Assembly: GCA_029265715.1 (NCBI GenBank)
Contig: JAJUGZ010000004.1
Span: forward strand, 1-64,000
Reading direction: 5' to 3'
DNA length: 64,000 nucleotides
Source: Bacteroidota bacterium
Lineage (GTDB): Bacteria > Bacteroidota > Bacteroidia > Bacteroidales > Prolixibacteraceae
Shown: piece by piece, positions 8,926 to 17,900 of the stretch
How the letters are laid out: every line of letters begins with the position of its first letter
Numbering within the stretch: the first letter of the stretch is position 1
Notes under the pieces: generated by a model
Told to the model about the DNA's origin: nothing
The model's input: the letters and a program-made list of their open reading frames with translations, nothing else
The model's database searches: none
Made by a program: the position numbers and the translations under genes

Positions 8926-9744
8926 ATGCGAAAAGTAGCTTTAATCTTGTTTGTTTTTGTGCTGGCAGCCTGTTCAGGCCCGCGGGCGGTTAACGAAAAG
9001 GAACCAACCATACATCCGGAGTTTAAAGCTTTTTTTGATGAATATGGCGTTGACGGCTGTTTTATTCTTTACGATGTAAAAGCCGATAGCTATCATTTAT
9101 ACAATCCGAATCGCTGTGAAGAAGGGTTTCTCCCGGCCAGTACGTTTAAAATCCTGAATGCACTGATTGCGTTAGAAACGCAGGTTGCTCCGGACGAAAA
9201 CTTCACTCTCCCGTGGGACAGTGTCGTCCGGACGCCCGATTCCTGGAACCGGGCGCATACGCTCGAATCGGCCATGCGCTATTCGGTGATTCCCTATTAC
9301 CAGGAGATTGCCCGCCGGATTGGTCCTGAACGAATGAAACAGTGGGTTGAAGAAGTCAATTACGGGCGGATGGATATCACCACCGAATCGATTGACCATT
9401 TTTGGTTATGGGGAAAATCGAGAATTACGCCCTGGGAGCAGATGGATTTTATGGATCATTTTTATTTCAATCAATTACCATTCGAGCAGCGAAATATCGA
9501 TATCGTGAAAAAGATGATTGTTTTGGATAAAACCGATCAATGGACTTTTCGCGGGAAAACCGGATGGACAACGCAGGATGGGCGAAACATTGGCTGGTTT
9601 GTTGGTTATCTGGAAGAAAAAGGAAGAGCCTGGCTGTTTGTCTGTAATGTTGAAACTGACGGGAACAATATTCCCAAATTCAAAGAAAGCCGGATCGGGA
9701 TAACCGAAAAGGTGCTGAAGTCGATTGGATTAATGCAAAAGTAA
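8926..9744 (+). CDS. Class D beta-lactamase-like lipoprotein
   Basis: This is a 272-residue serine hydrolase of the OXA/penicillin-binding fold. The N-terminus is a lipoprotein signal with lipobox LAAC (Cys16). Class D motifs are in order and correctly spaced: STFK (Ser72-Lys75), SVI (120-122), YGR (146-148, where OXA enzymes usually have YGN), WLWG (160-163) as candidate for the Trp that stabilises the carbamylated lysine, and KTG (211-213). It would act in the periplasm on beta-lactams or be a related housekeeping acyl hydrolase. It stands alone without mobile elements, which suggests a native chromosomal gene. Substrate range cannot be read from sequence. Confidence 0.88.
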   Translation: MRKVALILFVFVLAACSGPRAVNEKEPTIHPEFKAFFDEYGVDGCFILYDVKADSYHLYNPNRCEEGFLPASTFKILNALIALETQVAPDENFTLPWDSVVRTPDSWNRAHTLESAMRYSVIPYYQEIARRIGPERMKQWVEEVNYGRMDITTESIDHFWLWGKSRITPWEQMDFMDHFYFNQLPFEQRNIDIVKKMIVLDKTDQWTFRGKTGWTTQDGRNIGWFVGYLEEKGRAWLFVCNVETDGNNIPKFKESRIGITEKVLKSIGLMQK

Positions 9745-9804
9745 TTGGGACAAACTTCATCAATTTAATTGGTTATCGCCTGAATATCCTATACCAATGA
9801 TTAT

Positions 9805-9812
9805 TATCTTTG
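9805..9812 (+). promoter_or_regulatory. -7 box TATCTTTG upstream of the 9945 gene
   Basis: The octamer fits TAnnTTTG and lies 133 bp before the next start codon, implying a leader of about 125 bases. No gene or riboswitch is recognised in the leader. Confidence 0.4.
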
Positions 9813-9944
9813 CCGCTGTTGAGGTAGAAAGAGCTGCCTTGTCCCACAAAAGATAAATTCACTCTTGGTTGCTTAAATATTCTATAATAAGGGTTTGTTT
9901 AATTCTGCCGTAATGTGGGATACCGGCATTTTTAGGGAATTACT

Positions 9945-10475
9945 ATGCAATTCATCAAACGTACCCGGCTCGAAGAACTTAAAGTCCAGGCAAAAATTTT
10001 ACATAAGAATTTATTGAGCACCGACTATTCCAAATCGCATAAAGCAGCTTTTCGGTTTACCCGATTGCCGTTGTTTTCCGGAAAAACTCCGGAAGAGGTT
10101 TTGCTCCACAGCGGCGAAATAAAGCTGAAGCATGCATATTCTGTTTTGGCCTTCGAACACGGATTTTCTGGTTGGGATGAGATGAAGAACCGGATTGTAG
10201 CCGAAGATTGTCTGTTGTCGCCTCAGCTTATCAATTCAGGAATTATCTGGTTTTCAGATTATCGGAAAGCATTGATTTATTTTCGTAAAAACGGAGGTTA
10301 TCTGCTCCAATACCGAGACGAATTTTTTGTGGCCAATCGTCAATACATTGAAAAGCTGCACTTGCATCCGGAGGATCCGGATTGGACAAGAATTGGGTAT
10401 AATTGGGTAAAACCACAGAACATTGAGGCATGGCAGCGGCTATTCGACAAGGCGCGCCATAATTTTATTGATTAG
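9945..10475 (+). CDS. Hypothetical protein, short helical AFEHGFSGW-type domain
   Basis: This 176-residue soluble protein is not assigned to a pathway. Its first 90 residues (RLEELKVQAKILHKNLLS, then HAYSVLAFEHGFSGWDEMK) resemble the short helical module seen in front of ankyrin-repeat and glyoxalase-like proteins in many bacteria. Family membership is inferred from this pattern only. The second half is rich in aromatic residues (YRKALIYFRKNGGYLLQYRDEF, DPDWTRIGYNW). There is no signal peptide or membrane segment. ATG at 9945 is the first good start. Confidence 0.6.
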   Translation: MQFIKRTRLEELKVQAKILHKNLLSTDYSKSHKAAFRFTRLPLFSGKTPEEVLLHSGEIKLKHAYSVLAFEHGFSGWDEMKNRIVAEDCLLSPQLINSGIIWFSDYRKALIYFRKNGGYLLQYRDEFFVANRQYIEKLHLHPEDPDWTRIGYNWVKPQNIEAWQRLFDKARHNFID

Positions 10476-10506
10476 GGATGTTTTCAGGATTGGGATCTGA
10501 ATTCTC

Positions 10507-10869
10507 TTATTTTTGCACCGGATTGTACCTTAAAAAATCTCCATCGATAATCAGTAGCTTTACCCCGTGCAGGGTGTGCGAACGGTGAGAGCTTAATTCG
10601 TCTGACACAACATAAGTCATGCCCTCGGATAAGTAAAACTTTTCGCCATCTTCCAGTTCACTTACAAAATCGCCTTCGAGGCAATGGACAATGTGTCCTT
10701 TTTTGCACCAATGGTCGGCAAAATAGCCTTCGCTGTATTCAACCATGCGGATGCGTAAGCCCGGGAACTGCACGGTTCGCCAATAGGCGGTGCCTTCTTC
10801 TCCCTCGTGTCTGGTACGCGGGATTTCTTCCCAGTTAATGGTTTGAAATGAAATGTTCGGTGTTTCCAT
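10507..10869 (-). CDS. DHCW-motif cupin fold protein
   Basis: This 120-residue protein has a single small beta-barrel of the cupin type. The core YFADHWCKKGHIVHCLEG carries the Asp-His-Trp-Cys cluster and a second His typical of the family, likely a metal or ligand site. LSEGMTYVVSDE forms the second cupin motif. The biochemical role of the family is unknown to me. It is cytosolic, starts at ATG 10869 and converges with the 9945 gene with 31 bp between their ends. Confidence 0.8.
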   Translation of the reverse strand: METPNISFQTINWEEIPRTRHEGEEGTAYWRTVQFPGLRIRMVEYSEGYFADHWCKKGHIVHCLEGDFVSELEDGEKFYLSEGMTYVVSDELSSHRSHTLHGVKLLIIDGDFLRYNPVQK

Positions 10870-10928
10870 GTACTCCAGTTTTCTCTTCGTTTATTTCTCC
10901 CTGCTTGGCCAACCGGAGTTATAAAAAA

Positions 10929-11261
10929 TCAGGAGGAAGCTTTCTTCGGTTGCTCGAACGCGCGGATAATAAAAACCTGCATGAGGCGTAATGCTGCTCC
11001 AATTACTTTATTTTCGCGGATGCCGGCAGGAAAGAGACTTAAAATAAAATCATTGATCGTGTCGAGAATACGGCTGACCAGATTGTTTTTTTCTTCATCA
11101 AACGGTAACAATTCTTTTGAGATTAGTTGAGGGTAATTTTCCTTGAGGTATTCCCATTTATATTCCAGCAACTTTCCCTGGTATGTGCAAAATGCTTTCA
11201 GGCGCATTTTCTCGGCCCGAAGTGTTTCCAGATTATGAACCTTGATGGCATTATTCTTCAT
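10929..11261 (-). CDS. Hypothetical protein, last gene of the YtxH cluster
   Basis: This 110-residue protein is unassigned. It begins MKNNAIKVHNLETLRAEKMRLKAF, is mostly helical and charged, and has one moderately hydrophobic stretch near its end (NDFILSLFPAGIRENKVIGAALRLMQVFII) that could bind a membrane. The open frame extends upstream to a TTG, but ATG at 11261 overlaps the stop of the preceding gene by 11 bp, the usual sign of translational coupling. It is the third gene of a tight set with 11251-11613 and 11615-11845. Confidence 0.75.
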   Translation of the reverse strand: MKNNAIKVHNLETLRAEKMRLKAFCTYQGKLLEYKWEYLKENYPQLISKELLPFDEEKNNLVSRILDTINDFILSLFPAGIRENKVIGAALRLMQVFIIRAFEQPKKASS

Positions 11262-11613
11262 GGTTGTCGTCGCTTTCTTCAAGTTGCTTAATTACGCGGT
11301 CGATAATATGTTTTTCAAGTAAGCCCTTTTTCCCGATGATAATGATTATCAGGAATAATACATAAATGCCCGCAATAAACAGGAACCCAAGGGCATTATT
11401 GTCGAAAATGCTACCGAATAAAAAACCGCCGCTCAAACTCAGAAAAAACAGGAGAAAGAAAGCCAGTAACGTAATTACAATCGACGAGAAAAGTGTAGCC
11501 GTTACTTTGGCTGTTTTCTCAAATGCTTCGAGTTTGAGCAGCCTGATTTTTGCATCGAGATACTTGAGTAGCATCTCTTTCAGTTCCTGAAAAAAAGGTG
11601 TTTGGTCACTCAT
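11251..11613 (-). CDS. Phage-holin-superfamily-like membrane protein (DUF1469 type)
   Basis: This 120-residue protein has an N-terminal amphipathic helix (LKEMLLKYLDAKIRLLKLEAFEK) and two membrane segments at about residues 36-62 and 72-92. This layout matches the Actinobacterial holin superfamily 3/DUF1469 proteins, small envelope proteins of unclear function. The next gene starts inside its last codons, and it follows the YtxH protein by one base. The set lies divergent from a small heat-shock gene, so an envelope-stress role is possible (inference). Confidence 0.8.
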   Translation of the reverse strand: MSDQTPFFQELKEMLLKYLDAKIRLLKLEAFEKTAKVTATLFSSIVITLLAFFLLFFLSLSGGFLFGSIFDNNALGFLFIAGIYVLFLIIIIIGKKGLLEKHIIDRVIKQLEESDDNHEE

Positions 11614-11614
11614 C

Positions 11615-11845
11615 TCATGCAGTTGTTTCTGTTTCTGGTGCTTTTTCTGCCTTTTTATGACTAACCATGTCTTTTACTTTCCCGATTTCTTCTTTTAAAT
11701 CGGCTTTTAGTTTGGTCGCTGTTTCCTTTGCATCTTTCAGCAGTTCGTCTGCTTTATCCGAGTTCAGGAAATAGCCAAGGGCAACTCCGGCGGCTGCGCC
11801 TGCCAGGAATGCCAGCAATAATTTGGATCCGTTATGTTCACTCAT
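11615..11845 (-). CDS. YtxH domain protein
   Basis: This 76-residue protein has one N-terminal membrane segment (LLLAFLAGAAAGVALGYFL) followed by a charged helix LLKDAKETATKLKADLKEEIGKVKDM and a disordered tail. This is the YtxH/gas-vesicle-like layout associated with general stress in other bacteria. It is the first gene of a three-gene minus-strand unit, with one base between its stop and the next start. The 314-bp region to the divergent Hsp20 gene holds the regulatory candidates. Confidence 0.85.
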   Translation of the reverse strand: MSEHNGSKLLLAFLAGAAAGVALGYFLNSDKADELLKDAKETATKLKADLKEEIGKVKDMVSHKKAEKAPETETTA

Positions 11846-12018
11846 GGCTATGAATTTTTAATGACAATAATAAAGTTACGAAAAAAAGCAGGGCTTTCCA
11901 TCGGATTAGGTTTATTTTCTCAAAAATATATTAAACGGTTGAATTTCAGGAGAGCGTTATTTTCAGAACAAAGTTGGGCCTGAAAAATTGTCGTTTCCGG
12001 TGTGCTGAATTCTGAATT

Positions 12019-12076
12019 TTTGACTTGAATCCTGTCAAACTATCTGAGAGTTTGTTTGTATAATATATTGGTATAC
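12019..12076. promoter_or_regulatory. Cluster of three inverted repeats upstream of hsp20
   Basis: Three short inverted repeats overlap or adjoin: TTTGAC-N9-GTCAAA (12019-12039), CAAACT-N7-AGTTTG (12036-12054) and GTATA-N9-TATAC (12058-12076). They sit 83-140 bp before the Hsp20 start. The N9 and N7 spacings recall CIRCE (N9) and HAIR (N7) heat-shock operators, but the arm sequences do not match either. Confidence 0.45.
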
Positions 12077-12158
12077 AGCTTGCTATAGAGTGTGTGAAAA
12101 CAAAATCAGAAACAATTAAACCGTTCATGTTAAACAAAAGTTAGAGGAGGATAAAACA

Positions 12159-12593
12159 ATGTTACCAGTATTCAGAAGCAACAGAAATTTGCCCGGGTTA
12201 TTCGAAGAATTCCTGAGCAACAATTGGCTGAATAATTTTTGGGAAGACGAAACCTGGAAATCGACGCCAGCCGTCAACATTTTTGAGCGTAAAGACAAAT
12301 TTGAAATTGAGATTGCAGCTCCAGGTCTTGAAAAAGAAGACTTTAAGATTGATCTGAAGGACGACTACCTGACTGTTTCTTCTGAAAAGAAGGAAAGCAA
12401 AGAAGAAAAAGAAAAAGGTAAGACGGTTCGGTGTGAATTTAAGTATTCATCGTTCCAGCGTTCATTCGCGTTGCCACAGGATGTTGATACCAGCAAGATT
12501 AAAGCTTCGCATAAAAACGGAGTTTTAACCATCGAACTTCCGAAGAAAGAAGAATTCAAAGAAGGGCCAACGCGTCAGATCGAAATCATGTAA
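12159..12593 (+). CDS. Small heat-shock protein, Hsp20/alpha-crystallin family
   Basis: This 144-residue ATP-independent chaperone holds unfolding proteins. The alpha-crystallin domain runs from about residue 38 (PAVNIFERKDKFEIEIAAPGL) to 132, ending with the family signature GVLTIELPKK. The C-terminal tail has RQIEIM, the IxI anchoring motif in variant form. ATG at 12159 follows a GAGGAGG ribosome-binding site 9 bp upstream, unusually strong for Bacteroidetes, which mostly lack Shine-Dalgarno sequences. This suggests high expression. The inverted repeats upstream may carry heat-shock control. Confidence 0.95.
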   Translation: MLPVFRSNRNLPGLFEEFLSNNWLNNFWEDETWKSTPAVNIFERKDKFEIEIAAPGLEKEDFKIDLKDDYLTVSSEKKESKEEKEKGKTVRCEFKYSSFQRSFALPQDVDTSKIKASHKNGVLTIELPKKEEFKEGPTRQIEIM

Positions 12594-12609
12594 AGCGTAT
12601 TGAAAGCAG

Positions 12610-12634
12610 AGAAGCCGGCAATTGGCCGGCTTCT
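12610..12634. terminator. Terminator between convergent hsp20 and acyl-CoA ligase
   Basis: AGAAGCCGGC (12610-12619) pairs with GCCGGCTTCT (12625-12634) around a 5-base loop. On the plus strand it is followed by TCATTTTC. It is placed to serve hsp20 chiefly and possibly the opposing gene as well. Confidence 0.8.
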
Positions 12635-12677
12635 TCATTTTCATAAGTTTGGTTTGGTATATGAACAATATTGAAGC

Positions 12678-14543
12678 TTAGAACTTCAATCTTTTTTTGA
12701 ATTCGCTAAGGTCAAAACTAATATTTACTTTTGGAATTTTCAAACGAACTCCGTTATGATTTTTCGGAACCAGATAAATTTCATCTATCAGGTCTCTGTA
12801 TTTATCTTTCACGTAGTTCCGCCTGAGTTTGAGTGTTGGTGAGAGCTCTCCGCTTTGAGGCGACCATTCTTCGCAGACCAATCGGAAGCGCTTAATCTCT
12901 TCGTGTTGCCCCAATGTTTTGTTGATGGCGGTTACTTCTTTCATAAATTGTGAAAATACTTCGGCTTTCTGGATCATCTCGGCGTTGTCGCGGTACTGGA
13001 TGTGTTGTTTCGAACACCAGTCGTGCAAGTATTCAAAATTGGGCGATATCAGGGCGCTGGCAAACTTCTCGTTTTCACCGATGACCATTGCCTGTTCAAT
13101 AAAAAACGATTCTTTCAGTTTATTCTCGATCATCTGTGGGGCAATGTATTTCCCGCCTGAAAGCTTGAACATTTCCTTTTTGCGGTCGGTGATTTTCAGG
13201 TAAATGCCTTCATCCAGAATTCCAATGTCGCCTGTGTGAAACCAGCCATCAGCATCGATTACTTCGGCGGTTAGTTCCGGGGCTTTGTAATAGCCTTTCA
13301 TGATGTGCGGGCCGCGGGTCAGGATTTCGCCGTCCTCATCAATTTTTACTTCATTTCCATTCAGGATTGGGCCAACTGTTCCGATTTTCATTTTTCGTTC
13401 AAGCGGATTGTTTACGGCAATTACTGGCGATGTTTCCGTCAACCCATAGCCTTCGAGGACCCATACACCGGCCACACCAAAAACCCGTGCAATGCGCGGT
13501 TGCAGAGCGGCGCCCCCCGATACAATATATTTCACGTTTCCCCCCAATGCTTCGCGCCATTTCGAGTAAATCATCCGGTCGGCAAATCCGTTTAGCGCAC
13601 GAAAAACAATTGAATTCTTTTTGTTGAAATCGAAATAGCGGCTCCGGTTCATTGCCCAGTTATATATCACGCGTTTGAGGGGCGGCAAGTCTTTTCCTTT
13701 CGAAACCAGTCCGTCGTAAATGCGTTCGAGCAACCGAGGAACGGTGTTAAACATGTCGGGCTTCACTTCTTTCAGGGCCGACATGATCTGCCCCAGGTTG
13801 CCGACATAGTAGATGCCCATACCTTTATACTGGAAGTGGTAATTCATGCTGCGTTCGTACACATGGCAAAGCGGAAGGAAACTGATGACTTTATGTCGGG
13901 CGCCCAGATCGTGCATGCGGGAATGTGCCACAAAGTTCGACACCAGGTTTTTGTGGGTCAGCATCACGCCTTTGGGGGTTCCGGTTGTTCCGGAGGTATA
14001 AATCAGAGTAACGACATCGTTTTCGTCAATGCCATCTTTTATCGTGTTAAGCCGTTCTTCAAACTCCCGGAATTTTTCTTCGCCAAGTTCGAGAATTTCG
14101 TCGTAGCATGGGATGCCTTCAATCTCCTCGAAGCAGTAAACCTTACAGATATGTCCGATTTCAGAGGCCAGTTTGCTCATTTTATCGTACAGCTTTTTAT
14201 CTCCGGCGATAATTAGTTTAGCCTCCGAATGTTGCAGGATGTATTGATATTCTTCATCGCCAATGGTTGGATAAATCGGGACGTGGACCATCCCGGCCAT
14301 TGCTAATCCCATGTCGACAAAATTCCATTCGGGACGGTTGGCCGTTATTGTTGCAACCATCGAGCCGGGTTCGAGTCCAAGCGCCAAAACGCCAATGGCA
14401 AATTGCTGCGATTTTTCAAGATAAGTTTCGGTACTGTATGTGTACCATTTCCCTCCCTGTTTTCCGGCCAGTGCATCTTCGCGCGGGAAAAGGCTCAGGT
14501 ACCGTTCTAAAATATCAAACGTCCGTTTCACTTCAGGTTGCAT
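12678..14543 (-). CDS. Long-chain fatty acid-CoA ligase (AMP-forming)
   Basis: This 621-residue ANL-superfamily enzyme activates fatty acids to acyl-CoA through an acyl-AMP. The AMP/ATP loop is LIYTSGTTGTPKGVML (about residues 180-196), the A5 motif is EGYGLTETSP, the A7 motif is WFHTGDIG and the linker is KITDRKKEMFKLSGGKYIAP with the C-terminal Lys region following. Length and the C-terminal HEEIKRFRL match the FadD15/long-chain group in Bacteroidetes. ATG at 14543 is preceded by an apparent leader of about 210 bases that contains a hairpin. No other beta-oxidation genes are nearby. Confidence 0.92.
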   Translation of the reverse strand: MQPEVKRTFDILERYLSLFPREDALAGKQGGKWYTYSTETYLEKSQQFAIGVLALGLEPGSMVATITANRPEWNFVDMGLAMAGMVHVPIYPTIGDEEYQYILQHSEAKLIIAGDKKLYDKMSKLASEIGHICKVYCFEEIEGIPCYDEILELGEEKFREFEERLNTIKDGIDENDVVTLIYTSGTTGTPKGVMLTHKNLVSNFVAHSRMHDLGARHKVISFLPLCHVYERSMNYHFQYKGMGIYYVGNLGQIMSALKEVKPDMFNTVPRLLERIYDGLVSKGKDLPPLKRVIYNWAMNRSRYFDFNKKNSIVFRALNGFADRMIYSKWREALGGNVKYIVSGGAALQPRIARVFGVAGVWVLEGYGLTETSPVIAVNNPLERKMKIGTVGPILNGNEVKIDEDGEILTRGPHIMKGYYKAPELTAEVIDADGWFHTGDIGILDEGIYLKITDRKKEMFKLSGGKYIAPQMIENKLKESFFIEQAMVIGENEKFASALISPNFEYLHDWCSKQHIQYRDNAEMIQKAEVFSQFMKEVTAINKTLGQHEEIKRFRLVCEEWSPQSGELSPTLKLRRNYVKDKYRDLIDEIYLVPKNHNGVRLKIPKVNISFDLSEFKKRLKF

Positions 14544-14613
14544 ACCAATTTCGGATTAGTTAAGCTTTATTTTTTCAAACTCAGGAATTGTTTAAATTTT
14601 ATTTGTTCCTAAT

Positions 14614-14703
14614 ACTCACCCCCTGCCGTCCGCCAACTGCCGGACTCCGTTCCTCTCTATACCCAGAAGAGGAATGGACTGGTTTATCGGGCTTTGGGTG
14701 AGT
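14614..14703 (-). promoter_or_regulatory. Hairpin in the 5' leader of the acyl-CoA ligase gene
   Basis: Within the 436-bp gap 14544-14979, ACTCACCC (14614-14621) pairs with GGGTGAGT (14696-14703), and inside it TCCGTTCCTCT (14646-14656) pairs with AGAGGAATGGA (14668-14678) with one wobble. It lies between a -7 box and the start codon, so it would be transcribed as leader RNA. It may instead be an intergenic repeat. The remainder of the gap, 14771-14979, shows no gene. Confidence 0.5.
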
Positions 14704-14762
14704 GAAAAATGAAAAGTTGAGATTAAAATTTTTCGATGAATTAATTTTAAAAAGTTTCTCAG

Positions 14763-14770
14763 CAAATATA
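14763..14770 (-). promoter_or_regulatory. -7 box TATATTTG for the acyl-CoA ligase gene
   Basis: The minus-strand octamer is a perfect TAnnTTTG match. The start codon is 220 bp downstream, leaving a long leader that carries a hairpin. Confidence 0.5.
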
Positions 14771-14979
14771 CAATTTCCACAAAATGAAATTGAGCACAAA
14801 ATCAGGCTTCGGGACGGATTGCATAAAATCCATAATGAGTAAAAACCGGTAGAAAAGCATGCTGAATGGGATATTGGAATAAAGGGGGTATCACGAGCGC
14901 CTGTCGGTCTGTTTCTTTCCAATATGGCATTCGTTCAATAATCGTGCAATTTTGCGGAGTCTGATTTCCCCAACAACTG

Positions 14980-17900
14980 TTATGTGTTCTCTTCGAGGCT
15001 TTTTTGTTTGACTCCCGATAAAATCAGTACCCCGACAATAATAACCCCGGCTACATAAACAGCCCAGTGAACCGATCCGGCTGTTCCTCGGCCATACGAG
15101 TGCAGTCCGCTCAGGTAATAATTTACCCCGAAATAAGTCATCAGGATGGCAGCAAAGCCCAGCACTACCGCCACATTAAAATTGTACGTTCCGCGCAGCG
15201 ATGGGATGAGGCGCATGTGGGCTACAAACGAGTAAATGACTACCGAAATCAGCGCCCAGGTTTCTTTCGGGTCCCAGCCCCAATAGCGTCCCCAGCTTTC
15301 GTTGGCCCAGATGCCGCCCAGGAAGGTGCCAATGGTCAGCATGTATAAGCCAATGGTTACCGACATTTCGTTGATGGTGGTTAATTGCTCAACGATCCGG
15401 AGAACCGAAACTTTGTTTTGCTCGTTGCTGATGCAGTACAAAACCAGGACAAGCAGGCCCATGAATGCACTCAGCGCAATGAACCCGTAGCTGGCCGTGA
15501 TGATGGCTACGTGAATCAGCAGCCAGTATGATTTTAAGACCGGGACCAGGTTGGTCACTTCCGGGTTCATCCAGTTCAGATGAGCCACAAACAAGGTAAT
15601 TCCCGCGAGCATGGCGGCTGTTCCGAGCACCATCGGGTATTTGCGTCCAAAGATGATTCCGGCCAGCATGGCGGCCCAAGCAACGTATACGATCGATTCA
15701 TACCCGTTACTCCACGGGGCATGTCCGGCAATGTACCAGCGCAAACCCAAGCCGGCGGTATGTAACAGGAATCCGGCAATAATTATCCCGAAGAAAATCC
15801 GGTGTGTTATTTTTCCTGCATTTTTTTGTCTGAAAATATTGACAAACAAAACCAATAGAAGTACGAACCCGACACTGAGATAAATCGGGAAAACCCGTTT
15901 AAACGGATTTAGTGTATTGTAGAAAATCTCAACGTTCTTTTTGTTTTCTGAAGGCAATAGGTCTTTTCCGAACTTTTCCTGAAAAGTGGCTATCGAAGCG
16001 ATAATCTGGCGTGGTTTGATTTCTCCGGACCCCGAAACGGCTTCTTTCAGTAATTCAAACCCACGGTTGATAAATAGCGAGTCGGCTGAGGGCAGTCCGG
16101 TTGGCGTAGCGCCCGGCGACAACCATGCGTCGTTTCGGTTGCCGGTTGGGAACAGGGGGAGCATATCGCCATGAATGACCATAAAACACACGTTCACCCG
16201 CTCGTCGGCATTAATCAGGTCTTTGTCGGCCTGGTTTCGGAATGCCGGCATTTTGCCGTAAGCTTCTTTCACGGCGGCAGCCAGTTTGTAGTTGCCCTGA
16301 TCGTCGAAAAACTGCGTGAGCGGCAGCCGGTTGTCGGTAGTTTGCAAAAGCTCTTTTACTCTTTCCCCGGAAACCTTCACCAACGGGACATTGCGCCACA
16401 GTTCCGGATATAGATACAAACTGAGCATGACTTCTTCGGGCGATTTACCTTCAAAGCTTGACTGGCGACTCACTTTTCGGAGAAATTCGGAAGCCAGGGT
16501 CGAGACTGGCTCAATACGCCCGTCATGGCCATGTACCCACAGGCGCGAAAAGTCGTTGACCAGTTCTTTGTCCATTTTCGGGATTCCGGCGATATCAGTT
16601 TCGTTGGCCGAAACGGTTCCGGCTGCGATCAACAGGAGCAGGAGGGCCACCGCTGCTGTTTGGGTTTGTTGTTTTAGCCTCTGGATAAGCATGTGGAAGT
16701 AAGAATTTTTATTCAGGAGCGACCACACAATGCCCAGGAACAACAAAAAATAGCCGATGTAGGTAACGGTTGTGCCCACTTTGTCGGCATTTACCGAAAG
16801 TACAGTTCCCTGCTCGTCTGGATCGTATGACGACTGGAAAAATTTGTACCCGTGGTAACTTACCGTGTTGTTCATAAACACACGGACATTGCGGTTCACC
16901 TGATTTTCCTGGTCAATCAGCGTCAGTTCACTGGCAAACGACGACGGACTTTCGGAGCCCGGGTACTTTTCGAGTTGAAAATCGTTCAGCTTAAAGGCAA
17001 ACGGCAAAATGATCGGTTTGGCTCCATAAGTGAAGCTCAGTTGGGTGCTGCCGACAGCAATGGTCACGGGATTTCCCTGCAAGCCGTGGCGGCCAAACAC
17101 GTTAACGGTTTGCTGGTTTGTCCCGTCGGAAACCTGTAAGACCACTGCACTTTCGCCCGATTTTCCCGAAGGGTCGCGGGAGACACGCATGACCGCTTTT
17201 TCGTAGAACTTTTTGACCAGCAGCAGGTAACCGTCGAACGCATACAGGTGCATTGTTTGTACGGGGGCAGGCTGACCGGCTTTTAGCGAATCGGGGACCC
17301 CGCCGCCCATCGAGCGGATTTCGACAGGCCGGTCGGAAACCACGAACAGGCTGTCGGCGCGGTTGAAAAAACGGATATTGGCATCGGGAACATCGAAGCC
17401 TACTTTCACGTTGTTCAGTTCGGTTTGGTCGCCTTGGCGGAAGGCAAAGCTTTCCATACCCTGGCCTTCTGATATCACAAAATCAATCAGTGGCGCTCCG
17501 GAAGAATGATCAACCGGTGTCCGGAGTGCATTGTCGACAAACCCGACCGAGCGGATGGTCACCCGGCGACCATTGATAGTCAACGTTTCATCGATTTGCC
17601 CATAACACAGTTCCGATAGCAATACTTTATGCTCAATCGTCTGTTTCCCGGAAGTGATCGTAAAATAATCGTCGGTTGAAAGAATGGTGTTAACTGTTTG
17701 TCCTTCGCGGATGTGCATCATGCCTTCGAAACCGATGTACCGCGTAATGGCTGCCCCGACAATGATGACAATGAATGAGAGGTGGAAAAGTCCGATGCTC
17801 AGTCGTTGTGGCAGGTACATTTTTCGACGAATGAAATTGGCAGTCAGGTTAATTCCCAGTAACACGAAAATCAGTTCGAACCACCAGGCATTGTACACCA

